Assembly (NCBI RefSeq): GCF_001677955.1
Contig: NZ_LELA01000043.1
Location: 112,861 to 176,860, forward strand
Direction of reading: 5' to 3'
From: Chryseobacterium sp. BGARF1
GTDB taxonomy: Bacteria; Bacteroidota; Bacteroidia; Flavobacteriales; Weeksellaceae
Length of the DNA stretch: 64,000 bases
Shown: positions 48,058 to 58,307 of the stretch, in pieces
Position numbering within the stretch: the stretch's first letter is position 1
Layout of the letters: each line of letters starts with the position of its first letter
Notes under the pieces: generated by a model
What the model was told of the DNA's origin: nothing
The model's database searches: none
The model's input: the letters and a program-made list of their open reading frames with translations, nothing else
Program-made: the position numbers and the translations under genes

Positions 48058-48696
48058 TTAGTTTTCTACTATTTTTAATTCTTTCCAAAAAGTATCTTTA
48101 TACATTCCAAATTCTGCGATCAGCAATTGGTTGATGTAGGGAATTTCTGCCAGTTTATAGGCTTTCTTTTCAACGATTCTTTCAAGATATAATTTTCGGT
48201 AGGTTTTGTCTTTTAATTCTTCTTCCCAATTGATTTTTTCAAGATTTAAATCTAATCCAATTCCTGAATAATGAAACTGATGTAAAATATTTTCCAGCAA
48301 TTTCACCAAAGGATCTGTAGAGTCTGCAACCTGAAGTGCATCGAATAATTGTGGTAAAAACCTCAACGACAAATCTGCAGATAAAATTGCGGAAACATCT
48401 TTTTCACCTTGATATTGAGGAATCAGTTTTTCTAAATCTTTCGCCGTATCTTTTCTTATTAAATACAACTGTGCACTGTGATACAAAATTTTAGCAGCCC
48501 AAATGGCAGCTTCTTTATTGAATGGAATCTTATCGGATAAAAAATCTAATCTTTCTTTTTCAAATTCAGATTCAAAAAAATCTTCCGCCTCATTTTCTTC
48601 TTTTTTAGTCAATATTTTAAGATCTGAAAAAATAGTCAGTGCGCCTTCTTTTCTAAGAAGAAACAAAGTATCTAAAAACGGGGATTTATTTTCCAT
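48058..48696 (-). CDS. Helical protein of the MoxR-vWA-bpX operon (bpX4-like)
   Basis: A 212-aa soluble helical protein: DTLFLLRKEGALTIFSDL, AAIWAAKILYHSAQLYLIR, ILHQFHYSGIGLDLNLEKINW. It has no catalytic motif or membrane segment. It is the first gene of the minus-strand set, 121 bases before MoxR; a dispersed repeat lies in the gap. It resembles the small helical partner (bpX4-type) of these systems, but I assign that by context. Confidence 0.6.
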   Translation of the reverse strand: MENKSPFLDTLFLLRKEGALTIFSDLKILTKKEENEAEDFFESEFEKERLDFLSDKIPFNKEAAIWAAKILYHSAQLYLIRKDTAKDLEKLIPQYQGEKDVSAILSADLSLRFLPQLFDALQVADSTDPLVKLLENILHQFHYSGIGLDLNLEKINWEEELKDKTYRKLYLERIVEKKAYKLAEIPYINQLLIAEFGMYKDTFWKELKIVEN

Positions 48697-48840
48697 TATC
48701 TAACAAAAATAGAATTATTTTCTTTAATTATTAATGAATTTTTAAACCTAAAATAAGAATTTGCTTCTTCAACGAACAAATAACTGCAGAATTCTCATTA
48801 AATTTATATAAAAATTAATTTCTTATCCTAAGTCAATGAA

Positions 48841-48867
48841 TTGGAAATCATTCTTGTCTTAGATTTG
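48841..48867 (+). promoter_or_regulatory. Promoter of the YceI gene
   Basis: TTG at 48841, a 16-base spacer, then TAGATTTG at 48860-48867, a perfect TAnnTTTG box; start at 48899. Confidence 0.65.
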
Positions 48868-48898
48868 CATTATAAATAACAACAAAAAAATACATACA

Positions 48899-49411
48899 AT
48901 GGCTACAAAATGGAATTTAGACCCAGCGCACAGTGAGATTACTTTTAAAGTAAAACACATGATGATTTCTAACATCAAAGGTAATTTCACAAACTTCAAT
49001 GCAGAAATCGAAGCTGAGGACGATACTTTTGCCAATGCAAAAACTACCGCAACCATCAATGTAGATTCTATCTCTACTCACAATACAGACAGAGATAATC
49101 ACTTAAAATCTGCCGAATTCTTTAATGCAGAAGCTAACCCAACCATTACTTTTGAGTCTAATGCTCTTAACAATTCTGTAACTGGAAATCTTACTGTAAA
49201 TGGTATTACAAAACCAATTACTTTGGATGTAGATTTCGGAGGAATCAACGTAGATCCTTGGGGAAATACAAAAGCAGGTTTTTCTTTTGAAGGAAAAATC
49301 AACAGAAAAGATTTCGGTCTTAACTGGAATGCAGCTCTTGAAGCAGGAGGTGTAATGGTAAGCGATGAAGTGAAAATTGCAGGTGAATTGCAGTTTGTAA
49401 AACAAGCTTAA
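48899..49411 (+). CDS. YceI family lipid-binding-like protein
   Basis: A 170-aa YceI protein: WNLDPAHSEITFKVKHMMISNIKGNF at the start, then STHNTDRDNHLKSAEFFNAEANPTITFES and FGLNWNAALEAGGVMVSDEVKI, the usual signatures of this lipocalin-like beta barrel. There is no signal peptide, so it is cytoplasmic, unlike E. coli YceI. The family binds isoprenoid lipids. It has a good promoter of its own and no operon partner within 100 bases. Confidence 0.94.
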   Translation: MATKWNLDPAHSEITFKVKHMMISNIKGNFTNFNAEIEAEDDTFANAKTTATINVDSISTHNTDRDNHLKSAEFFNAEANPTITFESNALNNSVTGNLTVNGITKPITLDVDFGGINVDPWGNTKAGFSFEGKINRKDFGLNWNAALEAGGVMVSDEVKIAGELQFVKQA

Positions 49412-49528
49412 TTTTAAAATAAATTTCTGCAAGCCACAAAAACGTGGAATAATGAAATAATTAGTTTTTTAAATCAGAAGGTTCAGGGATTATTATTTAA
49501 CCTTGAACCTTTTTTAATCTAAATATAA

Positions 49529-50353
49529 ATGAATCTCAACGATTTACAGAATATAAGCAGCCAGTTTAAAAATTCACAGAAAATGCCGGTTCTTTTTCTT
49601 GGTCACGGTTCTCCGATGAATGCCATTGAAGAAAATCAGTTTGTACAGGGTTTTAGAAATGTGGCAAAAGAAATTCCGAAACCTAATGCGATTTTGTGTA
49701 TTTCTGCACACTGGTTCACCCGCGGAACAAAAGTTACTGCGATGGATATGCCCAAAACGATTCATGATTTTGGTGGTTTTCCGCAAGCTTTGTTTGATGT
49801 GCAATATCCTGCTCCCGGAAATCCTGAATTAGCACATGAAGTTGCAGATATTTTAAATCTAATCGTTGAAGAAGACCACAATTGGGGGCTTGATCATGGA
49901 GCTTGGTCTGTAATTAAACACATGTATCCCAATGCTGATATTCCCGTGATTCAGTTAAGTATTGATTATACAAAACCACCGCAATATCATTTTGATTTGG
50001 CTAAAAAATTAGAGAAATTAAGAGAAAAAGGTATTTTAATTATCGGAAGCGGCAATATTGTGCATAATCTAAGATTAATTGACTGGCGAAACATTGATAC
50101 TGTTGGCGCGGGTTGGGACTGGGCAATTGAAGCTCGTGAAAAAACCAACAACTGGCTTCTTGACGGAAATTTTCAGAACCTTATTGATTATCAAAAACAG
50201 GGAACTTCTCTGCAATACGCCATTCCTACACCCGATCATTATTTGCCATTGATCTATTCTTTAGGTTTAAAAAATAAATCGGAAGACCTGGTTTTATTTA
50301 ATGATGATTTAATTGGCGGTTCGCTAAGTATGACAAGTGTGAAAATCGGTTAA
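49529..50353 (+). CDS. ygiD: YgiD-like 4,5-DOPA extradiol dioxygenase
   Basis: A 274-aa class III extradiol dioxygenase of the YgiD family. Metal ligands are His in FLGHGSPMNAIEEN, the ISAHWFTRG region and the later PTPDHYLPLIYSLG His; GLDHGAWSVIKHMYP is also conserved. It may cleave catecholic substrates such as DOPA with a nonheme metal. The start ATG gives MNLNDLQNISSQ; an internal start at MPVLFLGHG would match E. coli YgiD more closely and is possible. Confidence 0.9.
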   Translation: MNLNDLQNISSQFKNSQKMPVLFLGHGSPMNAIEENQFVQGFRNVAKEIPKPNAILCISAHWFTRGTKVTAMDMPKTIHDFGGFPQALFDVQYPAPGNPELAHEVADILNLIVEEDHNWGLDHGAWSVIKHMYPNADIPVIQLSIDYTKPPQYHFDLAKKLEKLREKGILIIGSGNIVHNLRLIDWRNIDTVGAGWDWAIEAREKTNNWLLDGNFQNLIDYQKQGTSLQYAIPTPDHYLPLIYSLGLKNKSEDLVLFNDDLIGGSLSMTSVKIG

Positions 50354-50412
50354 ATTAAATTTCTTTTAGCCTTCTTTTTTTTATCACTATAAATTTAGTA
50401 ATATTGTTTACC

Positions 50413-51576
50413 ATGAAAAAAACAGTATTGCTTTTCTTAATGATTTGTCCTTTTTATGTGCTTCTGTCACAAACCATAAATGGCACAGTCGTTAATGATA
50501 TCGGCAAACCGATTGCCGATGTCAATATTTATTTAGACGGAACAAAGACCGGAACTATTTCTGCAGCAGACGGAAGTTTTAGCCTCAATTCAACAAATAA
50601 TAACAACCTGGTTTTTCAGAAAGATGATTACGAAACTTTTACTGTAAACACTTCGGAGCTTTTAAATAAAAAACTGAAAGTGGTTTTGATAAAAGCGAAG
50701 AAAATTGAAGAAGTTGTCATCATTCCGTTTACAGAAGCCACGTATAAAAATTACATCAATTTCTTTCTGGATTCTTTCATTGGATATGATAAAGAAAATG
50801 TAAGGATTAAAAATCAACGTTCGCTAAAATTTTCTTACGATAAAACGAATAAAGTTTTAAGGGTAAAAGCGCCACAAACTTTAATCATTGAAAATAAAAA
50901 CTTAGGATACACTATAGAATATAATCTTGTAGAATTTTCTGCAAATTTTGATGAAAACACAACCCGATTTGTGGGCACCAGCTTCTTCAAAGAAACAAAA
51001 AGCAACGATAAAGTAAAGTTGAATAGAATGAATGCCTATGACGGCAGCCAAGTACATTTTTTCAGAAGTGTTTTTGCAAATAAAGTTGCTGATGAAGGAT
51101 TCATTGTGAATCAGATCACCAAGTTTCCGAACTCAAAATATCCGACTGAAGAAGAATTACAACGTCTCAAGGATTTTGCACAAATGTTTAAATCTAAAGG
51201 GACAATGAATGTTCCAGAAGATATTTTAGATATTGGTACCCGTAAAAGAAATGAGCCACCTTATAAAATTGGAGTTACAAAAATCAAAATTCCTGAAATT
51301 GATTATACTAAAAAAACAGACAATAAATTATACCTGGATTATGATCATATGATGCAAATTAATTTCAAGAAGTATTTTTATGAGTTGAAAAAAGGACAAT
51401 TTGTAAAAGCCACGATCCCAATTGTACAGACCTCTTTTCTTCATCCCGAAAATGACAGTTATGAGATCTATGCCAACGGAAATACTTCAAACCCAGGCAT
51501 GCTTACCAATCAGGGAGAATTTGCTAAAAATAAAATTGAATTTCTTTTGCCTTTAGATTATCAGTTGGGGGATTGA
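50413..51576 (+). CDS. Exported CarboxypepD_reg-like domain protein
   Basis: A 387-aa secreted protein: signal peptide (MKKTVLLFLMICPFYVLLSQ), then a carboxypeptidase regulatory-like beta sandwich (INGTVVNDIGKPIADVNIYLDGTKTGT, 21-100). The rest (110-387) is mostly beta/helix with no enzyme motif. Such proteins are common in Bacteroidota, often as TonB-linked or surface factors; no plug or barrel is present here. The start at 50413 is preferred to an ATG three codons upstream. Confidence 0.82.
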   Translation: MKKTVLLFLMICPFYVLLSQTINGTVVNDIGKPIADVNIYLDGTKTGTISAADGSFSLNSTNNNNLVFQKDDYETFTVNTSELLNKKLKVVLIKAKKIEEVVIIPFTEATYKNYINFFLDSFIGYDKENVRIKNQRSLKFSYDKTNKVLRVKAPQTLIIENKNLGYTIEYNLVEFSANFDENTTRFVGTSFFKETKSNDKVKLNRMNAYDGSQVHFFRSVFANKVADEGFIVNQITKFPNSKYPTEEELQRLKDFAQMFKSKGTMNVPEDILDIGTRKRNEPPYKIGVTKIKIPEIDYTKKTDNKLYLDYDHMMQINFKKYFYELKKGQFVKATIPIVQTSFLHPENDSYEIYANGNTSNPGMLTNQGEFAKNKIEFLLPLDYQLGD

Positions 51577-51644
51577 TCATTAAAATTATTGCATAAAAAA
51601 ATCGGAAGATAAGATCTTCCGATAACAATATGGATATGCTCTAA

Positions 51645-51917
51645 TTAGATCCTTGTAATAGAAACTACATGTGGTACGCCTTCGATCGGGCAATAAACTT
51701 CCACAATAGCTTCCCAAATTACATCTGAAGGAGGCATAGAAGCATCACATTTGAAACGGTAGTTAGTTCCGTTAACCAATTGTGTAGATACTAATTTAGG
51801 AGAATATTTTACTCCTACGAATCCTCTCATTGCTTCGTCAAATACTTTTTGATCTTCTGCTGTAAGAGCGTGATACGCTGTCCATCCTCCTACTAATGAT
51901 TTTTGTGCTGTTGTCAT
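51645..51917 (-). CDS. Cystatin-like small protein
   Basis: A 90-aa protein without signal peptide. Residues 45-56 read STQLVNGTNYRF, the QxVxG loop and following strand of cystatins; a GGW near residues 10-12 fits the N-terminal cystatin glycine and ALTAEDQKVFDEAM the single helix. It would fold as a stefin-type inhibitor of papain-like proteases. The subtilase gene 490 bases upstream is a serine protease, so it is not the obvious target. Family call is by motif. Confidence 0.72.
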   Translation of the reverse strand: MTTAQKSLVGGWTAYHALTAEDQKVFDEAMRGFVGVKYSPKLVSTQLVNGTNYRFKCDASMPPSDVIWEAIVEVYCPIEGVPHVVSITRI

Positions 51918-52330
51918 GATTAATATTTTGTTTTTTTCCTACTCTTGTGGCTTTTCGGATTACGCCCCGTTTTGAATGGTTTCTGGTCTCCAAGGTTAAA
52001 GTTTTTTATACAGATCGTTTTTTGAATGTATTGAATAATTTAAGAATTAAATCACCAATTTTATTTAAGATAGATCTTGTATTTGTTTGTGATCACATGA
52101 CAAAGCTACATCAGATCAAACAAAATCAATAGCGTATAAATACGTATTTTAATTTTTAAGTATAACTACTAAATATATAATTATATGAAATTTTTCACAT
52201 ACATATCACTAATTTAGAGTCATTTTAATAAAAATAAACAAGATTCAATATCACATACAAATCAACAAAACAGTTAAGTTTTCAAACTGCTCAAAGCTAT
52301 AATTACCTATTGAAGTACAATTTTTAAAAT
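51918..52330. other. A/T-rich intergenic region
   Basis: About 410 bases between cystatin-like and subtilase genes. I see no gene; a strong hairpin marks its right end. Confidence 0.5.
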
Positions 52331-52366
52331 AAAAAGTAGCGTCATTTATAATGACGCTACTTTTTC
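52331..52366. terminator. Terminator of the subtilase gene
   Basis: AAAAAGTAGCGTCATT/AATGACGCTACTTTTT, a near-perfect 14-16-bp stem with T runs on both strands. Confidence 0.88.
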
Positions 52367-52408
52367 AATTTTAATTTCTAGATCTTGATCTTTCAAAAAT
52401 GATAAGAT

Positions 52409-53914
52409 CTATTGTACTGCTTGTAAAACATTAATATTTCCATATCCATAATCTGCATTCTTGGTTGGATAATAGGTTGCAGACTGTCTCATTTTATTTA
52501 AAACCTGATCTCTCGTCCATGACGGATTTTTAGACCAAACCAAAGCTGCAATTCCCGCAGTAGAAGCAGTTGCCACAGAAGAACCACCTACATAATCGGT
52601 TTGTGCATTATAATAACTTAAAACAGGAATATTATTTCCGGAAGCTCTTTCCATTTGATAGGTAAAATCGATCTCACTTCCAGAGTGGCAAACGTCACAC
52701 TTCTGATTAGATGTATTTTCTTTTACACCTGTTATTGCTTGTGTTTCTGGCATCCAAGCTGGGAAAATTACCCCGACAAATGTTGTAAAGCTTGTAGAAG
52801 TTCCACCTGCGCAGAATATTAGTTTTCCTTTAGAATAAGCATATTTTACACCATCTTCAATTTTTCCGACTGAGAAAATATGTCCCATTGACATTGAAAT
52901 TATTTTCACACTTGCCGTATTTCCAAGATTGGTAAAGGCAATTTTCACTCCTTCTTGCTCGTGATAACCATCCAAAACAACGTTTGAAGCTGCACGATAA
53001 GAGATCAAGTTTGCATTATAGGCAACACCAACCGGTTGTCCCTGATTGTTTCTCGGAGCCGCCATTGCAGAAGCCATACTCGTTCCGTGACCGCATTTAT
53101 CATCCGCTCCGTCGTAACCAGAACTCCAAGGCCAAACAGAATCTACATACACTCCGTTTTTACTGATTGTTCTTCCCGAAGACGAACCGTTATTAAAACT
53201 GCCACTCAACAAACTTTGATTAAAAGAAACTCCTGAATCGATCAATCCGATGGTAACTCCCGCTCCGGTGCTGTAATTCCATGCGCTTGTAATATTATGT
53301 TTTGCGAATGACCAAGGTGCTTTTGCGTTTGGAGTTACGGTAGTGTAATCTGAAGCACTCAGAGCAGTTGACTCTAATCCACAACCTGAAGAACTTCCAC
53401 TTGATTTAGCTACGGTTCCATTGATTTTATTTTCATTTTCAAAATAGCGGTAATCTGCAGGCTCGAAATAGCGGATTGATTTTAATTTTCGCAAAGCAAT
53501 TACTGTTTCCTGCTTTTCGATATAAACATCGATTTGATTTAAATATTCATCAGAAGCTAACAAAACTCGCTCGTTTTTCCCTTCATATTGCTGAATGATA
53601 TCTAAAATTTCCTGTTGTAAAGCCTCAGAATTTGAAGATTTACTTCTATCAAAATCATCTTTCGAATCTCCGAAACCGATAGAAGCTATTTTATTTCCCT
53701 GAACAATTCCGCTCCACAAAAAGTGTGATGAAGCTTCGTTCCAGGAAAATCTTCCTTTCGTTTTGGTCGTTTGATTAATTTGTTCGTTGATTTGTCTTGC
53801 ACTCAAAGGCTCTGTCTGTACAATTTCTGCTTCGATAGCATTGGTCTGCATGTCTTCTGTGGAACAAGAGCTCAGCGCAAAAACTGCCAATACGTAAAAT
53901 ACACATTTTTTCAT
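52409..53914 (-). CDS. Subtilisin-like (S8) serine protease lipoprotein
   Basis: A 501-aa lipoprotein: lipobox ALSSCS (Cys17) gives a lipid anchor. A propeptide follows (about 25-165), then the S8 catalytic domain: Asp in TIGLIDSGVSF (about 225), His in CGHGTSMASAMAAP (about 274), Ser in GGSSVATASTAGIAALVW (about 457). The triad is complete, so it should be active, outside the cytoplasmic membrane. Own terminator downstream; upstream is the divergent pfkA. Confidence 0.92.
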   Translation of the reverse strand: MKKCVFYVLAVFALSSCSTEDMQTNAIEAEIVQTEPLSARQINEQINQTTKTKGRFSWNEASSHFLWSGIVQGNKIASIGFGDSKDDFDRSKSSNSEALQQEILDIIQQYEGKNERVLLASDEYLNQIDVYIEKQETVIALRKLKSIRYFEPADYRYFENENKINGTVAKSSGSSSGCGLESTALSASDYTTVTPNAKAPWSFAKHNITSAWNYSTGAGVTIGLIDSGVSFNQSLLSGSFNNGSSSGRTISKNGVYVDSVWPWSSGYDGADDKCGHGTSMASAMAAPRNNQGQPVGVAYNANLISYRAASNVVLDGYHEQEGVKIAFTNLGNTASVKIISMSMGHIFSVGKIEDGVKYAYSKGKLIFCAGGTSTSFTTFVGVIFPAWMPETQAITGVKENTSNQKCDVCHSGSEIDFTYQMERASGNNIPVLSYYNAQTDYVGGSSVATASTAGIAALVWSKNPSWTRDQVLNKMRQSATYYPTKNADYGYGNINVLQAVQ

Positions 53915-54172
53915 ACTAAAATATTTAAAATTTGGTACTCCAAGATATTAATTTCTAATGATATAGAAATATTAAAATTTTATTTTGAACAGAAAAAACT
54001 ATGTTATAAATACTTTACAATAATCACAATTTCAAATTTATTTTTCATAATTAAACTTCATCACAAAAGGAATTAATAATCCCCAGATTTAACATAATAA
54101 TCCCAATCAATAGTAAAAACTTAATACTTAAAGTTATTCTTAAAATCCTACAGTTATCTGAACTTGTTTTCG

Positions 54173-54180
54173 TAAATTTG
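54173..54180 (+). promoter_or_regulatory. Promoter -7 box of pfkA
   Basis: TAAATTTG matches TAnnTTTG, 20 bases before the ATG. Confidence 0.55.
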
Positions 54181-54200
54181 TGTTTGAAATTTTTTACTAG

Positions 54201-55187
54201 ATGAAAGAAAGTGCTGTAAAAAAAATTGCAGTTCTTACTTCAGGAGGAGATTCTCCTGGTATGAACGCAGCATTAAGAGCGGTTGTAAGAACCGCAAATT
54301 ATTATAATATCGAATGTTACGGTGTAAGAGAGGGCTACAATGGTCTGATTCACGATGATTTCCTGAAAATGGGGCCTCGTTCCGTAAAAAATATAATCAA
54401 TCAGGGTGGTACGATTCTTAAATCTGCCCGTTCCGTAGAATTCAGAACCAAAGAAGGTCGCCAAAAAGCGTATGACAATTGCATGAAATATGGAATTGAT
54501 GCTTTGGTGTGCATTGGTGGTGACGGTACTTTTACCGGAGCTAAAATCTTTAATGAAGAATTTGGCATCAGAGTAATTGGTGTTCCCGGAACTATTGACA
54601 ATGATATTTTCGGAACCGATAATACTATTGGGTATGATACCGCTTTGAATACAGCAATGGATGCGATTGACAAAATCCGTGATACGGCGACTTCTCACAA
54701 CAGAGTTTTCTTTGTTGAGGTGATGGGGCGTGATGCAGGTTTCATCGCCTTAAACAGTGGTTTGGCAACCGGAGCTTTAGACATCCTTATTCCTGAGAAA
54801 AAAGACAGTATGGATGAGCTTTTTGCTAACTTCAGAAATGCTGAAAAAACAGGAAAAGCTTCAAGTATTGTTGTTGTAGCTGAAGGTGAAAAACTTGCAA
54901 ATATCTACGAACTGGCTGAGCAAACTCAAAAAGAATTCCCGGATTATGATATTCGTGTAGCTATTTTAGGTCACATCCAAAGAGGAGGTTCACCAAGCTG
55001 TGCCGATAGAGTTTTGGCAAGCAGGCTGGGTTATGGAGCTGTGGTAGGATTAATGGAAGGTCAAACCAACGTAATGGCAGGAATGCGTTCTAACGATATT
55101 GTTTATACAGAGATCGAGGAGGCAATCAAAAAACACAACGAAATCAATAAAGATCTTTTATTAATTTCAGAAATTTTAGCAATCTAA
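54201..55187 (+). CDS. pfkA: ATP-dependent 6-phosphofructokinase
   Basis: A 328-aa group A phosphofructokinase: GGDSPGMNAALRAVVR (ATP loop, about residues 16-31), GGDGTFTGA (about 107), PGTIDND catalytic loop (about 130), and FGHIQRGG-like substrate site GHIQRGGSP (about 255). It phosphorylates fructose 6-phosphate in glycolysis. Glycolytic partner gap lies 35 bases downstream in the same direction, so the two form an operon. Confidence 0.95.
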   Translation: MKESAVKKIAVLTSGGDSPGMNAALRAVVRTANYYNIECYGVREGYNGLIHDDFLKMGPRSVKNIINQGGTILKSARSVEFRTKEGRQKAYDNCMKYGIDALVCIGGDGTFTGAKIFNEEFGIRVIGVPGTIDNDIFGTDNTIGYDTALNTAMDAIDKIRDTATSHNRVFFVEVMGRDAGFIALNSGLATGALDILIPEKKDSMDELFANFRNAEKTGKASSIVVVAEGEKLANIYELAEQTQKEFPDYDIRVAILGHIQRGGSPSCADRVLASRLGYGAVVGLMEGQTNVMAGMRSNDIVYTEIEEAIKKHNEINKDLLLISEILAI

Positions 55188-55216
55188 TCTATTTAATATA
55201 ATTTTTAAAAAAGTAA

Positions 55217-56227
<1,011 letters not shown>

Positions 56228-56250
56228 TTGATTAATCTTTTATGATATAA

Positions 56251-56279
56251 AAAAACCTTCCGGATGGAAGGTTTTTTTG
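56251..56279 (+). terminator. Terminator of pfkA-gap
   Basis: AAACCTTC/GGAAGGTTT hairpin followed by TTTT; the run of A on the left could serve the convergent gene. Confidence 0.85.
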
Positions 56280-56301
56280 TTGAATATATACATAGGGGTA
56301 A

Positions 56302-57204
56302 TTACAAATCGCCGGTATTGTCTTCTTGACCGCTAAAAGAAATATTAATTCCTATTCCTAACCAACCTTTTCCATTATATTTCCAGTTGTAATTATTCTG
56401 ATCGTTTTTACTTATATTATCAAAACCATATGTAAGTCCAACATTAATAGCGTTTGTAATATGAATCAAAACACCTGTATTAATCGTAAATGCACTTACA
56501 TTTGTAGCTGACTCTGTACTGCTATTAGACTCATCTAATTGTATGCTTGCCAAGCCAAATCCAAAAATTGGTTCTAAGGCAAGACTATTTTCTATTTCTC
56601 TATTCCATCTGATTTTTGCACCAATGTTAGCTCCTAAATTAACGTTAGCATCGAAATTAAAATCACCAAAGCGTAATTTAAAAGGAACAGTAAAAACTCC
56701 TACTCGCCAATCAACTCTGTTATATAATGGTTTTGTACTCAGTAAAAATTTATCTAAAGGTAAAGAGTAGACTCCTTTTTTTTCTTTTACAACTTTGGAA
56801 GAATTATTTGATAATTCCCCCATTAATTTTTTTAAACCTTCATCATTTTGATGATTTGAGAATATTTCTTCTAATCGTTTTAAATAAGTACTTTCTCTAT
56901 TGCCGAGCTTAGATTGATTATTAATTTTTTCTTGTAAATCTGATCCGTCAAAATCTCCAAAAATAAAATTAACAGTTCCATCCGTAATCGATATTACTTT
57001 TACTCTAAATCTTGATCCTTCAATTTCTGATTGAATTTGTGGAAGTGTAGTTTTTTGATTCAGGTCTGTTTTATTGCTAAAAGCATTTAAGTTTTCTTTT
57101 GAAGGATAATTAAAATAATAATTTCCATCAACTTTAATTTCTTCTTGTCCAAAAGCCATCCCCACCCATCCGAGTAGAAACAGCAATAAAATTTTTGTTC
57201 TCAT
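56302..57204 (-). CDS. Outer-membrane-type hypothetical protein
   Basis: A 300-aa exported protein: signal peptide (MRTKILLLFLLGWVGMAFG), then a helical/mixed region (25-170) and a C-terminal stretch of alternating strands (about 170-300: VNLGANIGAKIRWNREIEN, LGIGINISF) that look like porin strands. It may form a small beta-barrel or periplasmic sandwich. No conserved family recognised. Convergent with gap. Confidence 0.65.
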   Translation of the reverse strand: MRTKILLLFLLGWVGMAFGQEEIKVDGNYYFNYPSKENLNAFSNKTDLNQKTTLPQIQSEIEGSRFRVKVISITDGTVNFIFGDFDGSDLQEKINNQSKLGNRESTYLKRLEEIFSNHQNDEGLKKLMGELSNNSSKVVKEKKGVYSLPLDKFLLSTKPLYNRVDWRVGVFTVPFKLRFGDFNFDANVNLGANIGAKIRWNREIENSLALEPIFGFGLASIQLDESNSSTESATNVSAFTINTGVLIHITNAINVGLTYGFDNISKNDQNNYNWKYNGKGWLGIGINISFSGQEDNTGDL

Positions 57205-57377
57205 GATTACATTAGTTTTTATGGTTAGTTTTTAAAAAGCGAAAAAGCAACTACCAAAATATTGGCAGCCGAGTTTTCAGGTATTAGTTTACACAAATAT
57301 CTGTAATTTTTTAACGCAAAAATGATTTTATAGAATAATTTTTTAAGAATTATTAACAATAATTAAGAAAAGATTAA

Positions 57378-58241
57378 TTAATCTAAAGTTAAGCTTTTCA
57401 GCGACCAAACTCCGCCGTTATAGATATTCAGATCTATTTTAGAATTGATTCCGTACACAATTCCGTTTTCTGTAAATTGCCAGAAATCCCAATGATCTTC
57501 AGGTGAAGGTTCGGGAACATCGTTGTAATTGGCAAGCCAGATCGGGTAACCTTCAAACTCACCTCTCAAAAAATCTTTGTAATAATGATAATACGTGTAA
57601 ATAATAGGTTTTTCACCGTAGGTTTCTTCTACAATTTTGCACCAGACTTTTAAATCTTCAATTAGTTTTTCTTTCGACTTACTTTTGGGAATCTTTTCAA
57701 TATCTAAAACCGGAGGCAAATCTCCACTTTCAAGCTTTACATTATCCAAAAAATTATTTGCCTGGATTACCGGATCTTCATCAGCTCGGTAAAAATGATA
57801 TGCTCCACGGATTAGATGATGCTCTTTTGCAGAAGCCCAGAATTCATCAAAATTTTTATCTGCATTTCGATTTCCCATTGTTGCTCTCATCACCACAAAT
57901 TCCAGAGGAATTGTTTTATTTCCGATACTCAGACTATCCCATTTTATATCTTCTTTATTTTGGTAATGAGAAATGTCAAATCCATACGTTTTATCCAAAT
58001 TATTTGAAATAATTTTCTGAATTCTTAGAGTTTCAGATTCGCTGTTTTTTAGCTTCTTATGAGAGAATTTATTAAAATATAAAGCATAATAGTAACTGAT
58101 TGATTGCTTTAGATATAAACCTGTTCCGATAAGCGCAATCACCAAGATGAGCAATACAATTTTACGACGCAAAAAATAATTCTTTCGTCTTGTTTGATGG
58201 ATGTTTTTGGCAGTTTTTTTGGTGTACTTTTTAGTGCTCAT
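57378..58241 (-). CDS. Membrane-anchored GH25 lysozyme
   Basis: A 287-aa protein: basic N-terminus, one membrane helix (about 27-44), then a GH25 muramidase domain from about 85 with YGFDISHYQ (catalytic Asp) and LPPVLDIEKIP (the DxE pair), plus PIIYTYYHYYKDF and WDFWQFT. GH25 enzymes cleave the beta-1,4 bond of peptidoglycan. The chosen ATG gives MSTKKYTKKTAK; a longer frame upstream overlaps the divergent ndh gene and is rejected. Confidence 0.9.
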   Translation of the reverse strand: MSTKKYTKKTAKNIHQTRRKNYFLRRKIVLLILVIALIGTGLYLKQSISYYYALYFNKFSHKKLKNSESETLRIQKIISNNLDKTYGFDISHYQNKEDIKWDSLSIGNKTIPLEFVVMRATMGNRNADKNFDEFWASAKEHHLIRGAYHFYRADEDPVIQANNFLDNVKLESGDLPPVLDIEKIPKSKSKEKLIEDLKVWCKIVEETYGEKPIIYTYYHYYKDFLRGEFEGYPIWLANYNDVPEPSPEDHWDFWQFTENGIVYGINSKIDLNIYNGGVWSLKSLTLD

Positions 58242-58293
58242 AAAGTTTTGTAAAACTAACTTTTTAAGCCTTAAAAATACTAAATAAAATAAG

Positions 58294-58301
58294 TAAATTT
58301 G
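58294..58301 (+). promoter_or_regulatory. Promoter -7 box of ndh
   Basis: TAAATTTG lies only 7 bases before the ATG, so the ndh mRNA may be nearly leaderless. Confidence 0.5.
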
Positions 58302-58307
58302 TGTATT

